Counted from the stretch's first letter, positions 6,237-14,559 are shown. The stretch is DNA of 22,917 nucleotides from an uncultured Gemmatimonadales bacterium (GCA_937982605.1 CALJLC010000272.1:1-22917); one strand, 5' to 3'. Notes: generated by a model from the letters alone, not told the origin. Made by a program: numbers and translations.

Positions 6237-8155
6237 TACCGGACGCCGCCGCCGGGGCGCCGCGTGCGGAGCCGATCGGCCTCGCGCGCGATGGCCCGCA
6301 CCCGCGGGTCGGTGCGGAGGTCGTCCCATGCGGGGTCGGTCCGGATACGGACCACGGCGGGATCGCCGCCCTCCGTCGCCTCCACCAGGAGCTCCACGGC
6401 CTCCCGGTCGTTGCCGAGGGCCGCGTGCGCCGTCGCGAGGTCCATCGCCGAGACCGGACGGTCCGCCGCCCGCAGCGACTCGAGCCGCTCGAGGCGCCAG
6501 CTCCAGTACCCCGCGCGGCCCTCCTGGCGAACCGCCGCCGTCAGTGCCTCCACCGAGGTGGCGTCCGGCGCCTCGGGTCCCCCCGCCTCGTGCCAGCGCT
6601 CCACCGCGTCCACCGCGCCTCTCACGTTGCCCTGGGATACCCGGGCGTGCACCAGCGCGGACCACGCGCGGTCGTGCTCGGGCGTTTCGTCGACGACTTC
6701 CTCGAGGATCCGGGCCGCATCCGCGAAGCGTCCGCCACCGAGGTAGCGAAGCGCGTAGCCGGTCTCCCGATCGGGTCCGGACGGGCCGGCGCCCGCGCCG
6801 GCATCGGACCAGCGGCGCACCCGCTCCTCGATCCGCTCCCCCAGCGTGGTGAAGGAGGCGACCCAGGCCGTGTCGAACCCTCCCACGTCGATCCGCAGCG
6901 TGTCCGAGCCGTCCGGGAGGACCATCGCCGTCGTGCGCCGCCCCGACGCGAGCGTCTCGGTCGGCGGCAGCTCCGGCGCCGGGATCGCAGGTTGCGCCGG
7001 CATGACGCGGGGCATGCTGCGCTCGATGAGCGCCAGCACCTCGCGGGCCTCGATGGAGGACGAGTCGATCTCCAGCGCGGCGGCCGCCTCCTCGTGGGCC
7101 CGCTGCATCTCCGCGCCGGAAACGTCCACCTCGTCCAGCTCGACCAGGAATCGGGCGCCGGCCAGGCCGGCGAGGGCGGGCGCGAAGTCGGGGTCCTGCT
7201 CCACCGCCTCCTCGAAATACCGCATGGCGGTGCGATATCCGTCCGGCGTCCCCTGCTCGTAGGCGTAGCGGCCGCGGAAGAAGGCCTCCTGCGCCGCGGG
7301 GTCCACGTCGAGCGCGGCCTCGGTGAAGACCGCCGGATCCGCGTCGCCCGCCACCGTCGCCACGACCTGCCGGGCGATCTCCGTCTGGAAGGCGAGCACG
7401 TCGTCGACGCGCTCCTCATCCCATTGGAGGGTCTCGATGTGGGAGTCGCTGGGGGCGTGGATGATCTGTAGCGTGACCCGTGTCCGGTCGCCCGACCGGG
7501 TGATCGATCCCTCCACGATCACGTCCACGTCGAGCTCGCGGCCGATCTCGGGCGCGGTGAGGGTGCTCTGCGCGTAGCGCATCACGGTGGTGCGCGAGAC
7601 CACGCGCAGGCCGTCGAGCTTGCTCAGCTTGGCGATGAGCTCCTCGTGCATGCTCGACGTGAAATACGCCTGGTCGGAGTCCGGTGAGTAGTCGGCCAGG
7701 GGCAGCACCGCGATGGAGCGGATCGGGTCGGCGGGATCGTAGGAAGCCGCGGTCACGCCCGACCGCACGGCCCCGACCTCGGGCACCTGGAGCACGCCCT
7801 GACGGGTGAGCCAGAGGCCCAGGCCCCCGGTGGCCCCGATCGTGGCAAGGAGCAGCGTGCCCAGCGCCGCGCGCCGAAGCGGCCCCGACGGTGCTCCGTC
7901 GGTGCGGGTGATGCCTTCCCGCGACACGTCGTACACCCAGGCGAGCACGAGGGACGGCGGGAATGCCAAGGTGGTGGCGATGACGAGGAGCCGGAGGCCC
8001 GACTCCCCGATCCCGAAGGCGGGGAAGACGATCTCGGCGAGCTGGAGCACCACGAAGGCGCCCGCCCCGTACGCGAACGCGAAGCGCACCACGTGGCGGC
8101 GCCGAAGCTCCGCCACGAAGTCGCTCAGACCGGTGCCCTGCTCGTGCTCGTTCAT
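6236..8155 (-). CDS. Membrane-anchored FlgO/TolB-N-like protein with TPR repeats
   Basis: A 639-aa protein of a type abundant in Gemmatimonadota. A short cytosolic head with LRRRHVVRFA precedes three predicted membrane segments (about 22-46, 55-75 and 96-116). Then comes a FlgO/TolB N-terminal-like domain (about 147-260) starting SIAVLPLADYSPD, and a long helical C-terminal part with tetratricopeptide-like repeats (for example near 270-360 and the last 150 residues). Relatives often carry a DNA-binding or cyclase domain at the N-terminus in place of the membrane head; none is visible here. The function is unproven, probably a scaffold or sensor at the cytoplasmic membrane. The ATG at 8155 is preferred to a GTG 42 nt upstream because it begins just before the conserved LRRR head; neither start has a clear ribosome site. 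Confidence 0.8.
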   Translation of the reverse strand: MNEHEQGTGLSDFVAELRRRHVVRFAFAYGAGAFVVLQLAEIVFPAFGIGESGLRLLVIATTLAFPPSLVLAWVYDVSREGITRTDGAPSGPLRRAALGTLLLATIGATGGLGLWLTRQGVLQVPEVGAVRSGVTAASYDPADPIRSIAVLPLADYSPDSDQAYFTSSMHEELIAKLSKLDGLRVVSRTTVMRYAQSTLTAPEIGRELDVDVIVEGSITRSGDRTRVTLQIIHAPSDSHIETLQWDEERVDDVLAFQTEIARQVVATVAGDADPAVFTEAALDVDPAAQEAFFRGRYAYEQGTPDGYRTAMRYFEEAVEQDPDFAPALAGLAGARFLVELDEVDVSGAEMQRAHEEAAAALEIDSSSIEAREVLALIERSMPRVMPAQPAIPAPELPPTETLASGRRTTAMVLPDGSDTLRIDVGGFDTAWVASFTTLGERIEERVRRWSDAGAGAGPSGPDRETGYALRYLGGGRFADAARILEEVVDETPEHDRAWSALVHARVSQGNVRGAVDAVERWHEAGGPEAPDATSVEALTAAVRQEGRAGYWSWRLERLESLRAADRPVSAMDLATAHAALGNDREAVELLVEATEGGDPAVVRIRTDPAWDDLRTDPRVRAIAREADRLRTRRPGGGVR

Positions 8156-8237
8156 CGTCCAGAGGATGCCGACCGTCCGTTGACCGTTAGGGTACACGAC
8201 GGCGCGCCGGCGGTTCGCGGTCTGGTCACGTGGCTCC

Positions 8238-8273
8238 CCGCCGGAGGTCGGGGCGCCACCCGGCCTCCGGCGG
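8238..8273 (-). terminator. Hairpin downstream of the DUF5916 gene
   Basis: CCGCCGGAGG (8238-8247) and CCTCCGGCGG (8264-8273) form a perfect 10-bp stem with a 16-nt loop, 8 nt past the stop codon of the minus-strand DUF5916 gene. It separates that gene from the downstream TPR gene, suggesting two transcription units. No T-run is present. Confidence 0.45.
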
Positions 8274-8281
8274 ACGCTCCG

Positions 8282-10543
8282 TCAGAACGCCTTCAGATAG
8301 GTCAGCTTGACGACGCCGGTCCGCCGCAGCCAGCGCGGGTCCCGCGGGTCGTCGAGCGGTCCGGTGCGGTATCCGGTGTCGATGACCACGAAGAGGTCGC
8401 TGCCCGGGGTGTGGATCCAGTCGACGCGGACGTTGGCCTGCAGCGTGTTCGAGACGTCGTCCCACTGCACGAGGGCGTAGGCGAAGAGCCGCCGATTGAG
8501 GGCCGCTTCGAGACGCGTGCTCAACAGGGTGGTCGAGAAGTCACCGTCGGGGACGGGTAGCGACACGTCGTTCCAGCTCGCCCTCGTGTCGACGGTAAGG
8601 TGGCGGTTCAGGATCCAGACGAGGCCGCCGCCGAGCTCCGTACGGGTTCCGTTCCAGAAGTCGCCGAACGCGCCGTCGAGCCGCAGTCCGAGCGCGCGGG
8701 CCCGATTGGGCGTGAAGCTCGCCGACACCCGCCGGAAGGTGTAGTCGCCCCCGGGCAGCTCCCGGCCGTTGATGAAGTCCGGCTCGGTCAGGCGCTCGAA
8801 GCGCTCGTCACCCTGGATGGAGACGGCGTCTCCGGACTGCAGCGCGAAGCGGGCGGAGAGCAGGCGGAGGTGGGACTGCTTGTCGCGGTCGATCCCCGTG
8901 ATCCGGTTCGCCGCCCCCGTGAGGAAGAGCTGACGCAGCCAGGGGCTCTGCTCGAAGCGGGGTCGAAACTGCACCTGTCCTCCCCACCGGTGCTGGTCAT
9001 CGCGGCCCACGAATCCGAGCGCGGGCGCGTACGCCTCGCCGATCATCGTCCGCGTCACCTCGACCATGTAGCGGTCGTTCTGGAGGATGAGCTCGGCCTG
9101 CGCGGCGTCGGTGCGCATCTCCTCCCCGGTCGTCGGGTTGGTGCCGACGGCGTCGGAGTCCCACACCTTGGACGCCCACAGCAGGAAGGAGCTGCTCCCC
9201 CAGAAGCGGGTCACCAGATCGGCGCCCCCCACCCGGTTGTGGCCGCGGTCGGTGTCCTTGCTGGTGAAGATCGCCCCCACGGTCGTCCGCGGGAGCACGA
9301 CGCCCTGGGCCCGCGCCACGGTGTTCCACGCCGCCGGAACCGCGTCGGGATCGGTCGGCGAGGCGACGCCCGGCGGTAGCGCGTCGTCCGTGCGCAGGCT
9401 CATCGCCCCGACCGAGAGGAAGCCGACCTGGCCGGTGGTGCGCCCGCCACCCACGATGTCGGCGTCCAGGCCGACCCGGCGCGAGAAGAAGACCTCCGCC
9501 TCGCGCGGGGCGCCGAACGCGAAGAGGCCGGCGCGCTCGAGGAAGAACTCGCGCTTCTCCGGAAAGAAGAGGTTGAAGCGAGTCAGGTTGATCTGGACGT
9601 TGTCGGCCTCCACCTGGGCGAAGTCGGTGTTGTAGGTGAGGTCCACCGTGACGTTCGAGGTCACCCCCGCCTTCACGTCGACACCCCAGTCCGCCTGGCG
9701 GGTGGTGCCGTCCGGCAGCGTCGTGGCGCCGGCGATGCCGTACGGCTTCACCTCGACGTGGCGGCCCCGCCTCAGGTCGCGCAGCCCGGTGAGGCGCGCG
9801 TACCGCGACACCTGGCGGATCCCCGTCCGGTACTCCTGGCCGATGTGCGGCCAGTAGACCTGCTCGTTCTTCCGTCGGATCGACCGGTACACGGCGATCC
9901 CCATCTCGGGAGCCTCGACGTCGGCGAAGCGGATCGTCGTGAACGGGATCTCGACCTCGAGGAACCATCCCTCGTCGGTGATGCGGGATTCGGTGGTGTA
10001 GATCCCGTCCCAGTTCCAGTCCTCGGTCGACTCGTCCGAGATGAGCGCGTCGTCCTGCGCGCCGAGCGCGCCGATCTCGAACATGTACGCGTTGCGGCGG
10101 TCGAGGTACGTGTCGAGCGCGATGCGGACGTTGTCGTCCTTGTCGATCCAGCCGCCCCGCTGGAGGATGTTGCCCAGGATGCCGTCGGGCTCCCCGTCGT
10201 ACATCGAGAGCCCGAAGTAGAGCGCGCTCTCCGTGTACGCGATCCGGACCTCGGTGCGCTCGGTGGCCGGGGCGCCGTCGACCGGCTCGCGCTGGACGAA
10301 GCCGGAGAGCGGCTCGATCGTCGCCCAGAAGGGTTCGTCGAGCACGCCGTCGATCTCGGGTGCCTGCTCGATTCGATGCGCGACGGCGGTCCGGGGGATC
10401 GGGTCGGGGGCCGGCTGGGCGAGCGCGGGGGCGCCGACGACCAGCACCGGCCCGAGGACCGCCAGCGCCCGACGCGCGACCCGGGGCGGCGCGCTGCAGC
10501 CGGGTCGACCGATCGCACCTTCCCTTCGTCCGCTTCCACCCAT
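8282..10543 (-). CDS. DUF5916 / CBM9-like domain outer-membrane beta-barrel protein
   Basis: A 753-aa exported protein. An n-region rich in Arg is followed by a hydrophobic run and an ALA-QP signal peptidase site near residue 42. Residues about 56-240 form a carbohydrate-binding-family-9-like (DOMON-type) domain opening with EIDGVLDEPFW; ALYFGLSMYD and WFLEVEIPF are typical strands. The remainder matches DUF5916, with the block RFNLFFPEKREFFLE and alternating amphipathic strands, and it ends in Phe as outer-membrane barrels usually do. Family members are common in Bacteroidota and Gemmatimonadota and have no settled function. The ATG at 10543 gives a sensible signal peptide. The gene begins 17 nt after the receiver-domain gene stop, so the two are probably co-transcribed. 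Confidence 0.87.
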   Translation of the reverse strand: MGGSGRREGAIGRPGCSAPPRVARRALAVLGPVLVVGAPALAQPAPDPIPRTAVAHRIEQAPEIDGVLDEPFWATIEPLSGFVQREPVDGAPATERTEVRIAYTESALYFGLSMYDGEPDGILGNILQRGGWIDKDDNVRIALDTYLDRRNAYMFEIGALGAQDDALISDESTEDWNWDGIYTTESRITDEGWFLEVEIPFTTIRFADVEAPEMGIAVYRSIRRKNEQVYWPHIGQEYRTGIRQVSRYARLTGLRDLRRGRHVEVKPYGIAGATTLPDGTTRQADWGVDVKAGVTSNVTVDLTYNTDFAQVEADNVQINLTRFNLFFPEKREFFLERAGLFAFGAPREAEVFFSRRVGLDADIVGGGRTTGQVGFLSVGAMSLRTDDALPPGVASPTDPDAVPAAWNTVARAQGVVLPRTTVGAIFTSKDTDRGHNRVGGADLVTRFWGSSSFLLWASKVWDSDAVGTNPTTGEEMRTDAAQAELILQNDRYMVEVTRTMIGEAYAPALGFVGRDDQHRWGGQVQFRPRFEQSPWLRQLFLTGAANRITGIDRDKQSHLRLLSARFALQSGDAVSIQGDERFERLTEPDFINGRELPGGDYTFRRVSASFTPNRARALGLRLDGAFGDFWNGTRTELGGGLVWILNRHLTVDTRASWNDVSLPVPDGDFSTTLLSTRLEAALNRRLFAYALVQWDDVSNTLQANVRVDWIHTPGSDLFVVIDTGYRTGPLDDPRDPRWLRRTGVVKLTYLKAF

Positions 10544-10560
10544 CCCCCACCCCCGCCGGT

Positions 10561-11463
10561 TCAAGCGTGTCGTCGTCTCCGCAGGACCGCCCGCACCCGC
10601 AGGACGAAGAGCGGGCCGTCGATCGGCTTGGCGATATAGTCGTCCGCGCCGGCCTCGAACAGGCTCATCTCGATCTGCCGGTCGTTCGAGCCCGTCACCA
10701 TGATCACGGGCACGTCCTCGGTCGAGGCCCGGCCCCGGAGAAGCTGGAGGACGCGCAGCCCGTTCATGCGGTCCATCCAGTAGTCGAGCGTCACGAGGTC
10801 GTACGACGGGTCGGCCGTCAGCGTGTCGAGCGCCGCCGCACCGTCCCGGGCCACGTCCACCCGGAAGCCCGCCTCCTCGAGGATGGAGCGGAAGAGCGCA
10901 CGCTGGCCCGCCTCGTCGTCGACGACCAGGATGCGCGGACCGGCTCCCCTCGGAGGTGCTTCCTCGGGGGGCGGGGCGGCTCCGTCCTCGGAATCGGAAT
11001 ACGACTCCATGATCGCGGCGGCGATGGCGGCGGGGTCCGCGACCTGAACTCGGACGGTTCGGCCCGTCAGCTCGGCGACCTCCCGGCGGACCCCCTGCCC
11101 GAGCGGGTTGGCCGTGGCGACCACGATCTCGCGGTCCGTGCACGAGAGCGGAAGCACCGTGCGCCGACGCGCTACTCCGGCGGGCAGGAGCGCGGTCGCG
11201 CGCCGGTCCGCGGCGCCGAGCTCCGCCACCTCGAGCCGGGCCTCCTCCGCGATCCGGTGCGCGAGCTCGTGGTCCGCGAGGCCTTCCGACTCCCGCACGA
11301 GCCCCCACGCGCGCTCCAGCTGCTCCGGCGTCGCGGTATCCAGATCTCCGGCGCCGGCCGTCTCGGCGGCTTCCGCCACCGCGACCATCCAGCTTCCGAA
11401 CGGGGCGTCCGAGGGCACGTGGCGGATGGGGTGTGGGCGGGTGGATGGCCGAGGGTCGCGCAC
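10561..11463 (-). CDS. GspE/MshE N-terminal-like domain fused to a response-regulator receiver domain
   Basis: A 300-aa cytosolic protein with an unusual order. Residues about 62-155 match the N-terminal domain of type II secretion/type IV pilus ATPases (T2SSE_N/MshEN): LADHELAHRIAEE, a LLP turn, RRRTVLPL, IVVATANPL and an AAAIMESY end. An acidic, Pro-rich linker (156-175) leads to a CheY-like receiver domain (177-298) with Asp182-Asp183, phospho-acceptor Asp227, Thr257 and Lys279. There is no output domain after it and no ATPase domain. MshEN domains in some proteins bind cyclic di-GMP, but the full motif is not clearly present here. The GTG at 11463 has GGAAGG about 8 nt upstream; the ATG at 11388 is an alternative. 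No histidine kinase lies nearby. Confidence 0.85.
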   Translation of the reverse strand: MRDPRPSTRPHPIRHVPSDAPFGSWMVAVAEAAETAGAGDLDTATPEQLERAWGLVRESEGLADHELAHRIAEEARLEVAELGAADRRATALLPAGVARRRTVLPLSCTDREIVVATANPLGQGVRREVAELTGRTVRVQVADPAAIAAAIMESYSDSEDGAAPPPEEAPPRGAGPRILVVDDEAGQRALFRSILEEAGFRVDVARDGAAALDTLTADPSYDLVTLDYWMDRMNGLRVLQLLRGRASTEDVPVIMVTGSNDRQIEMSLFEAGADDYIAKPIDGPLFVLRVRAVLRRRRHA

Positions 11464-11503
11464 AAGTTAGGCCTTCCGGGTGGAGGCCACACCCCTCGTG
11501 ACC

Positions 11504-11516
11504 CGGCACGGTGCCG
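11504..11516. promoter_or_regulatory. Dyad in the divergent promoter region before the FakAB fusion gene
   Basis: CGGCAC-G-GTGCCG is a perfect 6-bp inverted repeat around one base. It sits 17 nt upstream of the TAGATT box at 11534, where a -35 element would be, and between two divergent genes. It may be an operator, but its GC content makes chance occurrence more likely than for the PadR dyad. Confidence 0.3.
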
Positions 11517-11533
11517 ACCGTTCGAGCCTTCCT

Positions 11534-11539
11534 TAGATT
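11534..11539 (+). promoter_or_regulatory. -10-like box (TAGATT) of the FakAB fusion gene
   Basis: TAGATT occurs in a TTAGATTC context 50 nt before the ATG at 11590. The same box recurs before other genes in this window (17768, and as TAGACT at 20929). No -35 match is seen. Transcription would start near 11546. Confidence 0.4.
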
Positions 11540-11589
11540 CCGCGGTCCCCCACGCCGCCGGCGTCCCGCTCGGAGAACGACCCACACGG

Positions 11590-13428
11590 ATGCAGATCGG
11601 ATATCTGGACGGGCCGCGGCTCCGCCGCTCGCTCATCGCGGCTTGCGAGTACGCCCAGAGACAGCGGGCCGAGCTCAACCGCATCAACGTCTTCCCGGTA
11701 CCGGACGGCGATACCGGGACGAACCTGGCCATGACCGTCCGGGCCGTGGCCGATCACCTGCGCCCCGTCACGGCCCGATCGGTTTCGGCAGTCGCGCCCG
11801 GGTCCGCGCCGGCTGGCGCTCTCGGGGCGCGCGGCGACTCCGGGATGATGCTCTCGCACTTCCTGCTGGGCTTCTCGGAGGCGGTCGACGGACGGGAGCG
11901 GATCTCGACGGCGGAATTCGGCGGGGCGCTCGGATCTGGGGTGGAGAAGCTGTACGACTCCCTGGACGACCCGGTCGAGGGAACGATCCTGACCGTGATG
12001 CGCGACGTGGCCACGGCGGCTCGCGAGTCGAAGGCGGCGGACTTCGTCCCCCTCGTGCGGCACGTGGTCGAGCACGCGCGCGACTCGCTCTCGCGCACCC
12101 CCGAGCAGCTCCCCGTGCTCAAGAAGGCGGGCGTCGTGGACGCCGGCGCCAAGGGCTTCGTGAGCATGCTGGAGGGCGTGCTCCTCTTCGTGCAGGGCGT
12201 GTCCCTGGCGGGAGACTCCGAGGCCGAAGGGACGGCGGCCGCCGAAGGCGACGAAGGGCCGGGGCCGATGGCCGCCGCGGTCGCGGACTTCGGCGCGGTC
12301 GAGGAGCAGTACCGCTACTGCACCGAGGCGCTGGTCCGTGGGCCGTCACTCCCCGCGCAGAAGGAGGCCCGCGCGGCGCTCCGCGACTTCGGGGACTCGC
12401 TGATCGTGATCCGTTCGGGCGACGTGCTCAAGGTCCACGTGCACACGGACGAGCCGGAGGAGGTCTTCGACTGGCTGCGCGGCGTGGGCACGCTGGTCAC
12501 GCACAAGGCCGAGGACATGCAGGTTCAGCACGAGACGATCGGTCGCTCCGGCGGGCACGTGCAGCTTGCCCGGCGCCCGGTCGGTGTCGTGACCGACTCG
12601 GCGGCGGACCTGCCCGTCGAGATCGTGCGCGCGCACGGGATCCACGTCGTCCCGCTCGCCATCGTCGACGGGGACGTCTCCTATCGGGACGGAGTGGACA
12701 TCACCGCCGATCAGTTCCACCGCATGCTCGAGTCGGCCGAAACGCTGCCGACGACCAGCCAGCCGACGCCCGCCGCGATCCTCGAGACGCTCGAGGCGGC
12801 CGCGGAGGAGTCCGAGTCGCTCGTCGGGGTGTTCCTCTCCTCGACGCTGTCCGGGACGTTCCACGCCGCCGAGGCCGCGGCCCGGCGATTCGACGGCGCT
12901 CCGATCGTGCTCGTGGACGGGCTCGGCAACTCGCTCCTGACGGGGCTCCTGGCGCTCAAGGCTGCCGAGCTGGCGGAGGTGGGCCGGTCGGCGAGCGAGA
13001 TCGCCGAGGAGGTCCGACGGATCCGCGCCCGGTCCGGCATCCTCTTCACGGTGCGGAGCTTCGAACGGATGATTGCCTCCGGTCGGGTCGATCGGCGTCG
13101 AGCCCTCGTGGGGCGCTTCCTGGGCATCAAGCCGATCATGGGCATGCAGCCGGACGGCTCGGTCGTCGCCTACTCCAAGGCGTTCGGCGTGAAGCGGGCG
13201 CGCCGCGAGATGCTCCGGGTGCTCCGCTCGAACGTCCCGTACGACGCGCGCCGGCTCCGGTTCGGCGTCGTCCATGTCGGGATGCCGGAGATCGTCGACG
13301 AGATCGGCGCGGAGCTGCGCAAGGAGTACGGCCGGGACGTCGAGGTCATCGGGGCGCCGGCCACGCCGGTCATCTCCACGCACCTCGGCATCGGGGCGTG
13401 GGGCCTCGCGTGGATGGTCGAGGAGTGA
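11590..13428 (+). CDS. Fused fatty acid kinase: FakA-like DAK2 (DhaL) domain plus FakB/DegV domain
   Basis: A 612-aa protein joining the two halves of a bacterial fatty acid kinase. Residues 1 to about 205 are a DhaL/DAK2 ATP-binding domain with VPDGDTGTN (37-45; Mg-ATP Asp39 and Asp41) and GARGDSG (79-85). An acidic, Ala-rich linker (206-230) leads to the FakA middle domain with YCTE (243-246), GDSL and KVHVHTDEP (281-289). From about 331 a DegV/FakB domain follows: TDSAAD, the lipid-contacting TTSQPTP with Ser390, FLSSTLSGT, and a full-length C-terminus. In Firmicutes, FakA phosphorylates a fatty acid carried by a separate FakB, and acyl-phosphate enters phospholipid synthesis. Here the FakA C-terminal domain seems to be replaced by FakB, so kinase and carrier act in one chain. 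plsX and plsY are not in the window. The ATG at 11590 starts at the normal DhaL N-terminus. Confidence 0.9.
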   Translation: MQIGYLDGPRLRRSLIAACEYAQRQRAELNRINVFPVPDGDTGTNLAMTVRAVADHLRPVTARSVSAVAPGSAPAGALGARGDSGMMLSHFLLGFSEAVDGRERISTAEFGGALGSGVEKLYDSLDDPVEGTILTVMRDVATAARESKAADFVPLVRHVVEHARDSLSRTPEQLPVLKKAGVVDAGAKGFVSMLEGVLLFVQGVSLAGDSEAEGTAAAEGDEGPGPMAAAVADFGAVEEQYRYCTEALVRGPSLPAQKEARAALRDFGDSLIVIRSGDVLKVHVHTDEPEEVFDWLRGVGTLVTHKAEDMQVQHETIGRSGGHVQLARRPVGVVTDSAADLPVEIVRAHGIHVVPLAIVDGDVSYRDGVDITADQFHRMLESAETLPTTSQPTPAAILETLEAAAEESESLVGVFLSSTLSGTFHAAEAAARRFDGAPIVLVDGLGNSLLTGLLALKAAELAEVGRSASEIAEEVRRIRARSGILFTVRSFERMIASGRVDRRRALVGRFLGIKPIMGMQPDGSVVAYSKAFGVKRARREMLRVLRSNVPYDARRLRFGVVHVGMPEIVDEIGAELRKEYGRDVEVIGAPATPVISTHLGIGAWGLAWMVEE

Positions 13429-13432
13429 GGGG

Positions 13433-13873
13433 CTAGCCGCGGGCGCGCTGCTTCCCGGCCACCAGGACGTCGAAGGTGGCGCGCTGCGCCGGGGTGAGGG
13501 ACGGAGGCAGCCCGACGAGGAGCGCACGCGATCCGGTGTCGTCGGGGAGGTGCAGCACCAGTCGGGAGATGTCCGGTCCCTCCCACGCGTGCGCCCGGCC
13601 GGTCTCGTCGATCGACACCGTCCTGCCGGGCGCGACCGCCTGGGCCAGCCTGCGCCCGTATTCCGTCCATGCGTCGAGCGGCGCCGCCCCTCCGGCCACG
13701 CTCGGGATCAGCGTCTCCCGGTAGTAGGTGACCGACTCGTCGTATCCGGCGGGGTTGGCGTCCTTGAGCTCGCGAAGCCGCTCCCGGTAGAACTCGCGAG
13801 GGTCGCGGGCGCCCGTCTCGGCGATCGCGGCCTCGAGGGCCTGGTCTGCGGCCTGGATCAGCTCTTCGGACAT
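13433..13873 (-). CDS. Conserved-looking hypothetical protein, 146 aa
   Basis: I do not recognise a family. The protein is soluble, with no signal peptide or membrane segment. The first 60 residues are acidic and helical, containing FYRERLRELKD. The second half looks like alpha/beta: a strand-rich stretch with HAWEGPDISRLVLHLPDD, then ALLVGLPPSLTPAQRATFDVLVAG. The composition matches its neighbours and the stop codon lies 4 nt from that of the convergent FakAB gene, as expected of a real gene. The ATG at 13873 is taken because the divergent spacer upstream holds a TTGACG/GAGATT promoter candidate. No functional link to the neighbours can be argued. Confidence 0.72.
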   Translation of the reverse strand: MSEELIQAADQALEAAIAETGARDPREFYRERLRELKDANPAGYDESVTYYRETLIPSVAGGAAPLDAWTEYGRRLAQAVAPGRTVSIDETGRAHAWEGPDISRLVLHLPDDTGSRALLVGLPPSLTPAQRATFDVLVAGKQRARG

Positions 13874-13938
13874 CGCTCGGCTCGGCGCACGGCGTGGAGT
13901 CGGACGGCCCCCGCCACGGGTCGGGAGCCGGCTCCGGA

Positions 13939-13966
13939 AATCTCTCCCCACGCGCGGTGGCGTCAA
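13939..13966 (-). promoter_or_regulatory. Candidate promoter of the 146-aa gene, with an adjacent 12-bp palindrome
   Basis: On the minus strand TTGACG (13961-13966) is followed after 16 nt by GAGATT (13939-13944). A perfect 12-bp palindrome, GGAGCCGGCTCC, lies at 13924-13935 directly downstream of the -10 position and could be an operator. The -35 match is good, the -10 match weak. Confidence 0.33.
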
Positions 13967-13998
13967 CGCGGGCCGTATCGGGCCACGTCGAAGTCGGG

Positions 13999-14004
13999 TA
14001 GCTT
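13999..14004 (+). promoter_or_regulatory. -10-like box (TAGCTT) 7 nt before the phosphoribosyltransferase ATG
   Basis: TAGCTT ends 7 nt before the ATG at 14012, so transcription from it would start at or next to the A of ATG, giving a leaderless mRNA. No ribosome binding site is visible upstream of this ATG, which fits. No -35 match is seen. Confidence 0.35.
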
Positions 14005-14011
14005 CCACCCC

Positions 14012-14524
14012 ATGCACTATCCGATGGAGCACATCGAGGTCGACTGGGACATGTTCGGCGAGCTCTGCCGCGCGCTGGCCCTCAAGGTCGCCCGGGACTA
14101 CGACCCGGAAGTCATCGTGGGGATCGCCCGCGCGGGGGCCATTCCGGCGGCGGTCATCGCGTCGATGCTCCGTCTCGACTTCTACTGCATGAAGATCTCG
14201 CGCCGCGGGGACGACGACGACGCCATCCGCGAGCGCCCCGAGATCCTCTCCGCCGCGCCGCGCCAGGTGCGGGGTCGGCGGGTGCTCATCGTCGACGAGA
14301 TCACGACGTCGGGCGACACGCTGCGCCTGGCGCTGGCCGCGGTCCGCGACGTGCGTCCGGCCGAGGTGCGCACCGCCACGAGCTTCGCCCGCACGACGGG
14401 ATACCAGCCGGACTATTCGGCGCTGACGATGGACGCGAACGTGATCTTCCCGTGGGACCGGAAGGTCTTCGACGGGGACGACTTCGTGGTCAATCCCCGG
14501 TACGTCGGGGTCATCGACGACTGA
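14012..14524 (+). CDS. Type I phosphoribosyltransferase (purine/xanthine PRTase-like)
   Basis: A 170-aa PRTase-fold protein. The PRPP-binding loop VLIVDEITTSGDTL (91-104) and the earlier VGIARAGAIPA loop (36-46) are clear. The short length and simple architecture resemble xanthine-guanine/hypoxanthine phosphoribosyltransferase-like proteins, which transfer a base to PRPP in purine salvage, but the base-specifying hood region does not let me choose the substrate. Acidic cluster GDDDDA (66-71) lies in the flexible-loop region. Its TGA at 14524 is followed by a small hairpin and the convergent rho gene. The ATG at 14012 is preferred to the one 12 nt downstream because it lies directly behind the TAGCTT box. 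Confidence 0.85.
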   Translation: MHYPMEHIEVDWDMFGELCRALALKVARDYDPEVIVGIARAGAIPAAVIASMLRLDFYCMKISRRGDDDDAIRERPEILSAAPRQVRGRRVLIVDEITTSGDTLRLALAAVRDVRPAEVRTATSFARTTGYQPDYSALTMDANVIFPWDRKVFDGDDFVVNPRYVGVIDD

Positions 14525-14540
14525 GGGGCGCCCGCGCCCC
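14525..14540. terminator. Short hairpin between convergent PRTase and rho genes
   Basis: GGGGCG (14525-14530) pairs with CGCCCC (14535-14540) over a 4-nt loop, between the two stop codons. The stem is only 6 bp and has no T-run, so it is a weak candidate for a bidirectional terminator. Confidence 0.3.
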
Positions 14541-14559
14541 GGAAGCCGGGCTTCGCGGG

